A stretch of DNA of 19,968 bases from Rickettsiales bacterium (GTDB lineage: Bacteria; Pseudomonadota; Alphaproteobacteria; Rickettsiales; UBA1997): the NCBI GenBank assembly GCA_028040005.1, contig JAOFKK010000011.1:1-19968 (forward strand), written 5' to 3'. Position numbers and translations under genes: made by a program. Shown piece by piece: positions 8,172 to 15,503 of this stretch. Position 1 is the stretch's first letter. Each line of letters opens with the position of its first letter. The notes beneath the pieces are model-generated. The model saw only the letters and a list, made by a program, of their open reading frames with translations, was not told the origin of the DNA and made no database searches.

Positions 8172-8658
8172 ATTTCTTATAATTACACTTTTTTTCTTAA
8201 ATTCATGTGGATTTACGCCAATTTATTATAATTTTGATTCTGATAGTAAGGATTATAATTATCATGAAAAATTAACCCTGGTTAAGATTAAAAAATATCG
8301 ATCTGATATTGATTATAAATTGCATGATCATTTAACAAAAATTCTTAACCCATATAATAATATTGAGGATAAAAAATATATTTTAGATATTAAATTAACA
8401 GATCAAATATCTTCTACCTTTACCACTTCCACAGGATCATCTGGTAGAAATAAAATAACATTAAATGCTAATTATCAATTAATAGATATAAAAAGTGGTG
8501 ACATTCTTGGCTCGGGAAGAGCGAGTGAAAGTGGAGATTTTGATGTTGGTAATAAAAGATTTGCCAATTATACAACACAAGAGGAAACAAAATTATATTT
8601 AACAAAATTAATAGCCACAGATATCAGAAATATGATAATTAATGATTTATATCAATAA
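8155..8658 (+). CDS. lptE: LptE-like LPS-assembly lipoprotein
   Basis: LptE is an outer-membrane lipoprotein that plugs the LptD barrel and helps deliver LPS to the cell surface. The 167-residue product has a signal peptide with lipobox FLNSC, so Cys18 is the predicted lipidated residue. It is followed by GFTPIY, the usual start of mature LptE proteins in this class. The mature part has the expected mix of an early helical region, a beta-rich Thr/Ser stretch (about 80-95), and a final helix. Sequence conservation in LptE is low, so identity rests on the CGF-P-Y start, the length and the overall layout. It overlaps thiL by 17 bases and its stop overlaps the mutM start (TAATG). ATG 8161 is a possible alternative start. 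Confidence 0.8.
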   Translation: MVMNIKFLIITLFFLNSCGFTPIYYNFDSDSKDYNYHEKLTLVKIKKYRSDIDYKLHDHLTKILNPYNNIEDKKYILDIKLTDQISSTFTTSTGSSGRNKITLNANYQLIDIKSGDILGSGRASESGDFDVGNKRFANYTTQEETKLYLTKLIATDIRNMIINDLYQ

Positions 8659-9482
8659 TGCCAGAATTACCAGAAGTAGAGACGGTTTGCCGAGGATTGC
8701 AAGATAATATTATTAATAAAAAGATTATTAATACTCAAATCTCAGATAAAAATTTAAGATTCCCCTATCCTAAAAATTTTACAACAGATCTAAATAACAG
8801 CAAGATCATTAATATATCTCGTAGGGCAAGATATATATTAATAGAGCTAGATAATGGCAGAGTTTTATTGATTCATCTGGGAATGACGGGTAAATTAAAT
8901 TTTTATAATAATTATGATAATAATCACCAAAAACATGATCATATTATAATTAAATTTTCTGATAATTCTTCTTTAAAATATAATGACGCTAGAAGATTCG
9001 GATTTGCTGATTTGTTTTTTTTGGATCAGCAAAAAGACCATAAAATGTTAAAACATTTGGCAATTGAGCCTTTGAGCGATGATTTTAATGCAAAATATTT
9101 ACAAGAAAAATTAAAAAATAAATCCATGAATATTAAGAATATTATGATGGATAATAAAATAGTGGTTGGTGTTGGTAATATATATATTAATGAGTCCCTA
9201 TTTTTGTCAAAAATATCTCCCTTAAGATCTGCTAATAAAGTAAAATTAGTAGAATTAAAAACATTAATAATAAATATTAAAAATATTTTACAAAGGGCAA
9301 TCGATAAGGGTGGATCAACATTAAGAGATTATAAAAAATTAAATGGAGATATAGGAAATTTTCAGTTTGATTTTAAAATATATGCTAGAGAAGGTAAGGA
9401 ATGTGTTGAATGTGGCAATATAATCAAAAGAATAAAACAAAATGGTAGATCAAGCTTCTTTTGTGATAAATGTCAAAAATAA
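8658..9482 (+). CDS. mutM: Formamidopyrimidine-DNA glycosylase (MutM/Fpg)
   Basis: MutM removes 8-oxoguanine and formamidopyrimidines from DNA and nicks the abasic site. The 274 residues fit the family. The catalytic N-terminus PELPEVETV is intact (Pro2 nucleophile, Glu3). IHLGMTGKL follows, then a helix-two-turn-helix region with GVGNIYINE, and a C-terminal zinc finger with Cys pairs in CVEC and CDKC. The finger arginine of NGRSSFFC, which aligns with the delta-elimination Arg, is present. One oddity: the segment RRARYIL has Arg58 where the family usually has Lys (RRAKYLL), the beta-elimination lysine. The start ATG overlaps the lptE stop. The gene ends at a hairpin terminator facing pal. 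Confidence 0.95.
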   Translation: MPELPEVETVCRGLQDNIINKKIINTQISDKNLRFPYPKNFTTDLNNSKIINISRRARYILIELDNGRVLLIHLGMTGKLNFYNNYDNNHQKHDHIIIKFSDNSSLKYNDARRFGFADLFFLDQQKDHKMLKHLAIEPLSDDFNAKYLQEKLKNKSMNIKNIMMDNKIVVGVGNIYINESLFLSKISPLRSANKVKLVELKTLIINIKNILQRAIDKGGSTLRDYKKLNGDIGNFQFDFKIYAREGKECVECGNIIKRIKQNGRSSFFCDKCQK

Positions 9483-9509
9483 GGAAGTAAATAATATATT
9501 TACCTCCTT
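9470..9509 (-). terminator. Rho-independent terminator of pal (convergent with mutM)
   Basis: Two 12-base arms (9481-9492 and 9498-9509) flank a 5-base loop. Read on the minus strand, the stem AAGGAGGTAAAT pairs with ATTTACTTCCTT through 11 Watson-Crick pairs and one G-U pair. It is followed directly by TTATTTTTGAC, a U-rich tail, and starts 25 bases after the pal stop. On the plus strand the same stem has an A-C mismatch and no T run, so it is optimised for pal. Its left arm overlaps the mutM stop. Confidence 0.75.
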
Positions 9510-9534
9510 AAAAATTACTGAGATAGATTTTGTC

Positions 9535-10050
9535 CTATTCTACAGGAACTGTAACAGCTCTTCTATTTTTGGACCATATTGATTCACCATTACCAATAAG
9601 TGCTGGTCTTTCTTTGCCATAGCTAACAGTTTTAATTCTAGAAGAATCAACACCCTTAGAAACTAAATAATCTCTAGAAGCATTTGCTCTTTTTTCACCA
9701 AGTGCAATATTATATTCTCTAGTACCTCTTTCATCACAGTGACCTTCAATGATAATATTAATATTAGCCTCAGATTTTAACCATTCAGATTGACCATCAA
9801 GAACAGCCTTAGCTTCATCATTAAGTGTTGAGCTATTTAATGCAAAAAATATTCTGTCTTCAACTTCAACTTCTTCAGCTATTTCAGTAGAAACTTCTTC
9901 ATTTAGTTTTGCAGCCTCTTCTTCATTATTGATGACTTCATATTGACCCATTTCTTGGTCAGTAGTTTCAGCCAGATCAACTGATTTTTTGCTTGAAAAA
10001 CAAGATGCTAAGAAAAGCACTAAAATTAAAGATGATATTTTTTTAAACAT
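9535..10050 (-). CDS. pal: Peptidoglycan-associated lipoprotein Pal
   Basis: Pal is an outer-membrane lipoprotein that binds peptidoglycan and works with the Tol proteins in envelope stability and cell division. The 171-residue product starts with a lipoprotein signal ending in LASC, so Cys17 is lipidated. A Glu-rich linker (about 25-62) follows, then an OmpA-like domain with IFFALNSSTL, the meso-diaminopimelate-binding segment EGHCDERGTREYN (about 109-121), and the late SKNRRAV motif. In many proteobacteria pal sits directly after tolB; here no tol gene is adjacent and pal appears to be a single-gene unit with its own promoter and terminator. Confidence 0.93.
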   Translation of the reverse strand: MFKKISSLILVLFLASCFSSKKSVDLAETTDQEMGQYEVINNEEEAAKLNEEVSTEIAEEVEVEDRIFFALNSSTLNDEAKAVLDGQSEWLKSEANINIIIEGHCDERGTREYNIALGEKRANASRDYLVSKGVDSSRIKTVSYGKERPALIGNGESIWSKNRRAVTVPVE

Positions 10051-10137
10051 AATTTTGATTATTAATTTTTACAATAATGTTATTTTCCAACCTTAAAGTA
10101 AGAATTGCCTTAAAGATAGGAAATAATATTATGGTAA

Positions 10138-10166
10138 AAATTAATTAAATAATGTTACTTTGTCAA
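10138..10166 (-). promoter_or_regulatory. Candidate promoter of pal
   Basis: On the minus strand a perfect TTGACA (10166-10161) is followed after 17 bases by TAATTT (10143-10138). The transcript would have a leader of about 80 bases before the pal ATG. The leader holds two copies of an 8-base CCTTAAAG motif (plus-strand reading, near 10091-10115). Confidence 0.5.
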
Positions 10167-10176
10167 GATATTTAAT

Positions 10177-10202
10177 AAAATAAATTTACAAAATAAATTT
10201 AA
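10177..10202. repeat. 13-base tandem repeat in the pal-ilvD divergent region
   Basis: AAAATAAATTTA occurs at 10177-10188 and again at 10190-10201, a period of 13 bases. It lies between the candidate pal promoter and the candidate ilvD promoter. It may be an operator or just AT-rich drift. Confidence 0.4.
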
Positions 10203-10209
10203 TTAACTA

Positions 10210-10240
10210 TTGTAGTTTTTAGGATGATACAATTTATAAT
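10210..10240 (+). promoter_or_regulatory. Candidate promoter of ilvD
   Basis: A consensus TATAAT at 10235-10240 lies 26 bases before the ilvD ATG. TTGTAG at 10210-10215 could serve as the -35, although the 19-base spacing is long. No leader peptide or attenuator is visible in the short leader. Confidence 0.4.
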
Positions 10241-10266
10241 ATTCTTAAAAATAACATATTTATATA

Positions 10267-12015
10267 ATGTCAAAAAATTTTAATATTCAAAATCTACCAT
10301 CGCGTCATGTTACTAAATCTCATGGTTGCGAGGCTAGAAAAACCATGATGTATAATATTAAAACCGATCTTTACCCTAATGGTTTGACAGAAGAGGATTT
10401 GCAAAAACCTTTAATTGGCGTTGCCACTTCTTGGAATGAATCAGCTCCGTGTAATATTAATTTGCGCGAGCAAGCGCAACCTGCTAAATTAGGTGTTAAA
10501 GATTTTGGCGGTACGCCTCGTGAATTTACTACAATTACAGTTACTGATGGTATTGCTAATGGCCATGAGGGGATGAAATCTTCTCTAATTTCACGCGAGG
10601 TTATCACTGATTCGGTTGAATTAACTATGAGAGGTCACTGCTATGATGCTATGGTTACTTTTGCTGGTTGTGATAAGTCGCTTCCTGGTATGATGATGGC
10701 AATGTGTCGCCTTAATGTACCATCTATTTTTGTTTATGGCGGTTCAATTATGCCTGGCAAATTTAAAGAAAAGGATGTAACAATTGTTGATGTGTTTGAA
10801 GCGGTTGGCGCTATGGATTCTGGTCAAATTACTAAAGAAGATTTAATGTCGCTAGCTAAGGTTGCTTGCCCAACTGCTGGTGCTTGTGGTGGTCAATTTA
10901 CGGCCAATACTATGGCTTGCGTTAGTGAGGCAATTGGTCTGGCACTTCCTAGCTCTTCTGGCGCGCCCGCAATTCATAAGGATCGTAATGATATTGCTTA
11001 TGAAGCTGGTAAGGCGGTAATGAATTTGCTTGAAAAAAACATCAGACCAAGAGATATAGTTACCAAAAAAGCGCTTGAAAATGCTGCCGCCATTGTTGCT
11101 GCAACTGGTGGTTCAACCAATGCTGCCTTACATTTGCCAGCAATTGCTAATGAATGTGGTATTGATTTTGATATTTTTGATATTGGCAGGGTCTTTAAAA
11201 GAACACCTTATATTGCTGATATGAAGCCAGGTGGTAAATATGTTGCCAAAGATTTATTTGAAGCTGGTGGCGTTAAAATGATTCTTAAAATTTTATTAGA
11301 TGAAGGCTATATTCATGGTGATATTATGACCGTAACCGGTAAAACTTTAGCAGAGAATCTTAAGGATATTAAATTTAACCCTGATCAAAAAGTAGTTTAT
11401 CATCCAAATACTCCACTTTCTCCAACTGGTGGCGTAGTTACTTTAAAAGGTAATTTGGCCGAAGATGGTGCTATTGTAAAAATTTCTGGCATGGATAGGG
11501 ATAAATTAATTTTTACCGGATCGGCCAGATGTTTTGATAGTGAAGAAGATTGCTTTAAAGCAGTAGAGCAAAAACAATATCAAGCAGGTGATGTTCTTGT
11601 AATTCGCTATGAAGGGCCAAAAGGCGGCCCCGGAATGAGGGAGATGTTAGCAACAACTGCTGCAATTTATGGTCAAGGAATGGGTGATAAGGTGGCTTTA
11701 ATTACTGATGGCAGATTTTCTGGTGGTACGAGAGGTTTTTGTATTGGTCATGTTAGTCCAGAAGCTGCCGATGGTGGCACTATTGCAATTTTAAAAAATG
11801 GTGATCAAATTACTATTGATGCTATTAATGGTACAATTAATGTTGATCTAAATGAGGAGGAAATTTTACAAAGAAAACAATCTTTAAAAATGCCAAATAA
11901 TGGCCATTCTAGCGGCGCTCTTTATCGTTATAGTCAAAATGTTGGTAGTGCTAGATATGGTGCAGTGACCCATCCTGGCGCTAAAAAGGAGCAAAAATGT
12001 TATGCAGATATTTAA
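10267..12015 (+). CDS. ilvD: Dihydroxy-acid dehydratase
   Basis: IlvD dehydrates dihydroxy acids to the 2-keto acid precursors of valine, isoleucine and leucine. It is an iron-sulfur enzyme of the IlvD/Edd family. The 582 residues match the family. The three cluster-ligand cysteines appear as Cys62 (ESAPCN), Cys135 (GCDKSLPGM) and Cys207 (CPTAGACGGQFTANTM). Further motifs are GGSTNAALHLPAIA, PTGGVVTLKGNLAEDGA, YEGPKGGPGMREM and TDGRFSGGTRGFCIGHVSPEA. The gene is visibly richer in G and C than its neighbours (one 60-base line near 10930 is about half G+C), with many Gly/Ala codons ending in T, which fits either high expression or a different origin. No other ilv gene is adjacent. Confidence 0.97.
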   Translation: MSKNFNIQNLPSRHVTKSHGCEARKTMMYNIKTDLYPNGLTEEDLQKPLIGVATSWNESAPCNINLREQAQPAKLGVKDFGGTPREFTTITVTDGIANGHEGMKSSLISREVITDSVELTMRGHCYDAMVTFAGCDKSLPGMMMAMCRLNVPSIFVYGGSIMPGKFKEKDVTIVDVFEAVGAMDSGQITKEDLMSLAKVACPTAGACGGQFTANTMACVSEAIGLALPSSSGAPAIHKDRNDIAYEAGKAVMNLLEKNIRPRDIVTKKALENAAAIVAATGGSTNAALHLPAIANECGIDFDIFDIGRVFKRTPYIADMKPGGKYVAKDLFEAGGVKMILKILLDEGYIHGDIMTVTGKTLAENLKDIKFNPDQKVVYHPNTPLSPTGGVVTLKGNLAEDGAIVKISGMDRDKLIFTGSARCFDSEEDCFKAVEQKQYQAGDVLVIRYEGPKGGPGMREMLATTAAIYGQGMGDKVALITDGRFSGGTRGFCIGHVSPEAADGGTIAILKNGDQITIDAINGTINVDLNEEEILQRKQSLKMPNNGHSSGALYRYSQNVGSARYGAVTHPGAKKEQKCYADI

Positions 12016-12031
12016 CTTAAATTAAAAAATT

Positions 12032-12796
12032 ATGTTCTTAGGTAGTGATGATGGTGGTGATAGTGTTCCTGATGATGCCCCCCTTGGTGGTGGTCGTGAT
12101 GATGAAGTAGGGAGTGTTAGTAGTGTTAGTAGTGATAGCAGCCATGGCGGTGGTGGCGGTAAATCACAAAAGCCTGTTGTTAATCGAGCACAAAGAGATG
12201 AAGCTATTAAAGCGATAACAAATCATAAGGAAGCCTCTATATTATCAGTGGAAATAGATGATGTTATGGGTTTGTTAAATTCTATGAAGATAGAAGATGC
12301 AGTTGATATGGTTACATCCTCCAAAAAATTGTTAGCAGCATGGGAAGAATGGGAGAGGGAGCTAGCAAAGAAAAATCTTACTCCATCTGACGCAATAATT
12401 GCAAATTCTTATACTGCGATAGCAATTTTGCCCGAAGCAGGAGAGGCCGTCTTATGTTTAGCATTTGCTTTACCAGGATTAGCAATTGGCTTTGCTATGA
12501 TTGCAACTGCTACGGGTGTGGTATATTTGATTAATGATCATTTATCACAAGAAAAAGAGTCAAAAGAATTAATGAAGGATATAATTAATGATGGGCAGGA
12601 GGTTGATGATGTTATAGGTTTAGGTGAAGCTATTAAAGTAGCAAGAGCTAATAGTCAGATATCACAAGATGACATAGAAAATTTAGAAAACGTATCTGCT
12701 GAGAAGCCTGCTACAATACGAGCGACTAAAGAAGCATCTCTCGGCAAAGAGTTGAGAGGCATTCCTAGTAATAAGGACACTCCACGTGGAATATAA
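12032..12796 (+). CDS. Unrecognised protein with Gly/Asp/Ser-rich start and one hydrophobic segment
   Basis: I do not recognise this 254-residue protein. Residues 1-46 are low-complexity, rich in Gly, Asp and Ser; at DNA level they hold a 9-base tandem repeat (12113-12139) encoding SVS-SVS-SDS. Residues 50-118 are probably helical and charged (RDEAIKAI, MKIEDAVDMV, LAAWEEWERELAKK). A long hydrophobic stretch, about 136-168 (LCLAFALPGLAIGFAMIATA), could be one long or two short membrane helices. A charged, helical tail follows, ending in a Lys/Arg-rich, probably disordered region. There is no signal peptide. It sits 16 bases after ilvD and 25 bases before queA on the same strand, without a Shine-Dalgarno motif. 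Its G+C is higher than that of queA. The layout would suit a membrane-inserting or secreted accessory protein, but nothing in the sequence proves a function. Confidence 0.7.
   Translation: MFLGSDDGGDSVPDDAPLGGGRDDEVGSVSSVSSDSSHGGGGGKSQKPVVNRAQRDEAIKAITNHKEASILSVEIDDVMGLLNSMKIEDAVDMVTSSKKLLAAWEEWERELAKKNLTPSDAIIANSYTAIAILPEAGEAVLCLAFALPGLAIGFAMIATATGVVYLINDHLSQEKESKELMKDIINDGQEVDDVIGLGEAIKVARANSQISQDDIENLENVSAEKPATIRATKEASLGKELRGIPSNKDTPRGI
12113..12139 (+). repeat. 9-base tandem repeat, three copies, inside the orphan gene
   Basis: AGTGTTAGT, AGTGTTAGT, AGTGATAGC in frame, encoding Ser-Val-Ser twice and Ser-Asp-Ser. The repeat could change copy number without breaking the frame. Confidence 0.8.
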
Positions 12797-12821
12797 TTAT
12801 AATATTATTGCGGCCTTATAA

Positions 12822-13868
12822 GTGATATCACAAAATCTTAAAACTTTAGATTTTAATTTTGATTTACCAGCAAGTTTAATTGCCAATAAGCCTTCCTATC
12901 CAAGGGATAGTTCGCAAATGCTAATCTATAAAAATAACCAAATTAGCCAATTACAAAGTAAAAATCTTAATCAATTTTTATCACAAGGTGATATTTTGGT
13001 TTTAAATGATAGTAAAGTATTAAAGGCCAAAATCATTGGGTCAAATAAAAATGGTGCCAAAATTAATATTAATTTACATCAAGAAGTGTCTAATGGCATA
13101 TGGCAAGCATTTGCCAAACCTGCAAAAAGACTTAATATTGGTGATAAATTTTATATTTCTAATGATTTTTATGCTATTATAAATGATAAAAATCCAGATG
13201 GCATTATTACTTTAGATTTTAATGTTAAGGATAATGATTTTTTTAAAAAATTACAGCAATATGGTCAAATGCCATTACCGCCCTATATTAAAGAGGAAGA
13301 TCAAAATGCTGATGATAATTATCAGACAATTTATGCTAATAAATTAGGGTCAGTTGCTGCGCCAACTGCTGGTTTACATTTTACTGATGAATTATTGGAT
13401 AAAATTAACAAAAAAGGAGTAAAAATAATATTTGTTACCTTAAATGTTGGTGCCGGAACATTTTTACCGGTAAAGTCCGAATTAATTAAGGATCATAAAA
13501 TGCATCAGGAATTTTTTGAAATTGATCAAAAATCTTGCGATATAATTAATGAAGCAAAAAATAGGGGTAATAAAATTATTGCCGTTGGCACAACAAGCAT
13601 GAGGGTTTTAGAATCTGCAACTAATGATCAAGGAATTATAGAGGAAAAATTTAGCAATACTGATATTTTTATTTCCCCAGGTTATAAATTTAAGATGGTA
13701 GATATTTTAATGACCAATTTTCACCTACCAAAATCAACATTATTTATGTTAGTTTCGGCCTTTATTGGTATTGATGAGGCTAAAAAATTATATCAATTTG
13801 CAATAGATAAAAAATATCGCTTTTATTCCTATGGTGATTGTTGTTTATTATATAAAAATCAACATTAG
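12822..13868 (+). CDS. queA: QueA, S-adenosylmethionine:tRNA ribosyltransferase-isomerase
   Basis: QueA transfers and isomerises the ribosyl part of S-adenosylmethionine onto 7-aminomethyl-deazaguanine in tRNA, giving epoxyqueuosine at the wobble position. The 348 residues fit the family. Visible motifs: FDLPASLIA near the start, PRDSSQMLIY, GDILVLNDSKV (about 51-61), GQMPLPPYI, YQTIYA, GSVAAPTAGLHFT (about 183-195), LNVGAGTFLPV, and TNFHLPKSTLFMLVSAF. The start is probably GTG 12822; no ATG fits the expected N-terminus. The partner gene tgt is not in the window. It is followed by a convergent yceI with only 40 bases between, in which I see no convincing terminator. Confidence 0.96.
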   Translation: MISQNLKTLDFNFDLPASLIANKPSYPRDSSQMLIYKNNQISQLQSKNLNQFLSQGDILVLNDSKVLKAKIIGSNKNGAKININLHQEVSNGIWQAFAKPAKRLNIGDKFYISNDFYAIINDKNPDGIITLDFNVKDNDFFKKLQQYGQMPLPPYIKEEDQNADDNYQTIYANKLGSVAAPTAGLHFTDELLDKINKKGVKIIFVTLNVGAGTFLPVKSELIKDHKMHQEFFEIDQKSCDIINEAKNRGNKIIAVGTTSMRVLESATNDQGIIEEKFSNTDIFISPGYKFKMVDILMTNFHLPKSTLFMLVSAFIGIDEAKKLYQFAIDKKYRFYSYGDCCLLYKNQH

Positions 13869-13908
13869 TTATTTTTAATAAATAGTATCATATATCCCAA
13901 AAAGGTCT

Positions 13909-14514
13909 TTACATTCCAAATTCACCATCAAATATAATTTTTACTTCATCTCCAATATTTGGTATATAGGTGTCCATTTTCCAATCGGATCTATTGATAG
14001 AAGTCGTTGCCTTAAAGCCTAATGTTGGCTTGCTAGTAAATGGTTGTTTTTGCATAGCGCCATTAAAGGTAACATCCATTGTTATTTCTTTGGTAATTCC
14101 TAAAAAGGTTAAATCACCAATCATTATACCTTTTTTGTCATTGATATTTTTAATTTTTTTAGATTTAAAAATAATTTTAGGAAATTTGGCGCTATTAAAC
14201 CAATCCTTATTTTGTAATTTTTTATCAAAATCTTTCTTTTCAGGATATGGATATTGGGTTTTTATTGAAAAAGAATTAATTGTGGCGCTAACTTGGCTTT
14301 GTTCTGGATTTTTTGCATTAAATTCAATCATGGCGTCAAAATCGGCAAATCTTGCTGTATAATCAGATAGCCCTAAATGAGAAACTTGCCAAATAATACT
14401 AGCATGAGTTTTGTCTAATTTGTAAGTTCCTGATGGCATTTGTTGGTAAGGAACTAGTGATGCACAAGAAATATGTGATATTAAAATTATAATTATAAAT
14501 AATAATCTAGACAT
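13909..14514 (-). CDS. YceI-family periplasmic protein
   Basis: YceI-family proteins are lipocalin-like beta barrels that bind isoprenoid or amphiphilic molecules, usually in the periplasm. The 201-residue product has a hydrophobic N-terminal signal (residues 4-18) with a cysteine at about 17; the residue at -3 is His, which is not a good lipobox, so signal peptidase I cleavage is more likely. The YceI core follows: GTYKLDKTHASIIWQVSHLGLS, the ARFADFDA strand, FKSKKIKN, GDLTFLGITKEITMDV, and a late INRSDWKM motif. It has a candidate promoter of its own and is separated from fabG by 219 bases. The ligand cannot be read from sequence, though a ubiquinone-type isoprenoid would suit the nearby coq9. 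Confidence 0.9.
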   Translation of the reverse strand: MSRLLFIIIILISHISCASLVPYQQMPSGTYKLDKTHASIIWQVSHLGLSDYTARFADFDAMIEFNAKNPEQSQVSATINSFSIKTQYPYPEKKDFDKKLQNKDWFNSAKFPKIIFKSKKIKNINDKKGIMIGDLTFLGITKEITMDVTFNGAMQKQPFTSKPTLGFKATTSINRSDWKMDTYIPNIGDEVKIIFDGEFGM

Positions 14515-14547
14515 GATAATTTATTATGAGGTTTTTGTTCTTTTATT

Positions 14548-14575
14548 TTTATAAGCGCAGTAAGCAAATTGTTAA
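14548..14575 (-). promoter_or_regulatory. Candidate promoter of yceI
   Basis: On the minus strand TTAACA (14575-14570) is followed after 16 bases by TATAAA (14553-14548), which would start transcription about 27 bases before the yceI ATG. Confidence 0.35.
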
Positions 14576-14631
14576 TTTCTAAACTCTAAATTTTCATTTA
14601 AAATAATATTACCAAAGAGATTGTTTTGTTA

Positions 14632-14689
14632 TTTTATTTTTTACAAGTGATATGTAGTCAAATCTACATGAGTGCAGTAAAAAATAAAA
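14632..14689. repeat. 58-base concentric inverted repeat between yceI and fabG
   Basis: Outer arms of 13 bases, TTTTATTTTTTAC (14632-14644) and its exact complement GTAAAAAATAAAA (14677-14689), enclose inner arms ATGTAG (14652-14657) and CTACAT (14664-14669) with a 6-base loop. Both arm pairs share the same centre (14660.5). Between them lie symmetric 7-base unpaired stretches that both contain AGTG. No U-run follows on either strand, so it is not a standard intrinsic terminator. Confidence 0.75.
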
Positions 14690-14733
14690 AACGAAAGAAT
14701 ATCAAGGGTAATATTAAATTTAAATGGAAATTT

Positions 14734-15471
14734 TTAGATCATGAGCATTCCGCCATTAACATGAATAGTTTGGCCAGTAACATAGCCAGCCTCATTACTT
14801 GCTAAATAACAAACTGCAGCAGCAATATCATCTACTGATCCCATTTTGCCAGCAGGAATTTTATCGTTAATTGCATCCTTTTGCTTGTCATTAAGAGCTT
14901 CTGTCATGTCGGTTGCGATAAATCCTGGAGCTACTGCATTAATAGTTACACCCCTTTTAGCGACATCCATCGCGATTGATTTACCCATGCCGATCATACC
15001 AGCTTTAGATGCGCAATAATTAGCTTGACCCGGATTACCCGAAACACCAACAACGGAAGAGATATTTATAATACGACCAAATTTTCTTCTAATCATTTTG
15101 GTTGCAGCATTTTTATTAAGAATAAAAGTTGATTTAAGATTAATATTTAAAACATCATCCCAATCTTCATTTTTAATTCTCATAATAAGATTATCTTTAG
15201 TAATACCAGCATTGCAGATAAGAATATCAATAGTTCCAAAAAATTCCTCGGCCTTTGAGAATAGATTTTCAACTTGATCAAAATCAGATAAGTTGCAAGG
15301 AATTATTTCGCATTTACCAGAGATTTTAGCCTTTAAATTTTGTAATTTCTCTTCCCTAGTGCCAGAAATAACGATATTAGCACCAGCTTTGCTTAAATAT
15401 TGAGCAATAGCACCGCCAATACCACCACTTGCGCCTGTAATTAAAGCATTCTTACCTTCTAAATTGAACAT
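14734..15471 (-). CDS. fabG: 3-oxoacyl-ACP reductase FabG
   Basis: FabG reduces 3-oxoacyl-ACP with NADPH in each round of fatty acid elongation. The 245-residue protein is a classical short-chain dehydrogenase. The cofactor loop TGASGGIGGA is at 13-22, NAG at 87-89, and the catalytic Ser139, Tyr152 and Lys156 appear in NISSVVG and YCASK. The AINDKIPAGKMGSVDDIA segment and the C-terminal VTGQTIHVNGGM are typical of FabG rather than of other dehydrogenases. It is not next to fabD, acpP or fabF. It lies 32 bases downstream of cvpA and is probably the last gene of the leuC-coq9-cvpA-fabG unit. The leader is A/T only, with no Shine-Dalgarno motif. Confidence 0.93.
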   Translation of the reverse strand: MFNLEGKNALITGASGGIGGAIAQYLSKAGANIVISGTREEKLQNLKAKISGKCEIIPCNLSDFDQVENLFSKAEEFFGTIDILICNAGITKDNLIMRIKNEDWDDVLNINLKSTFILNKNAATKMIRRKFGRIINISSVVGVSGNPGQANYCASKAGMIGMGKSIAMDVAKRGVTINAVAPGFIATDMTEALNDKQKDAINDKIPAGKMGSVDDIAAAVCYLASNEAGYVTGQTIHVNGGMLMI

Positions 15472-15503
15472 ATATAAAATTTAAAGTTAATAATTAAAAT
15501 TTG

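Noticed and set aside
13869..13908. Terminator between convergent queA and yceI
   Set aside because: Only weak 4-5 base AT pairings are found and there is no stem followed by a T run.
14667..14820. Plus-strand frame starting ATG AGT GCA inside the right half of the inverted repeat, with a basic N-terminus
   Set aside because: It runs antisense into the well-supported fabG gene, has no ribosome site, and its basic residues come only from the A-rich DNA.
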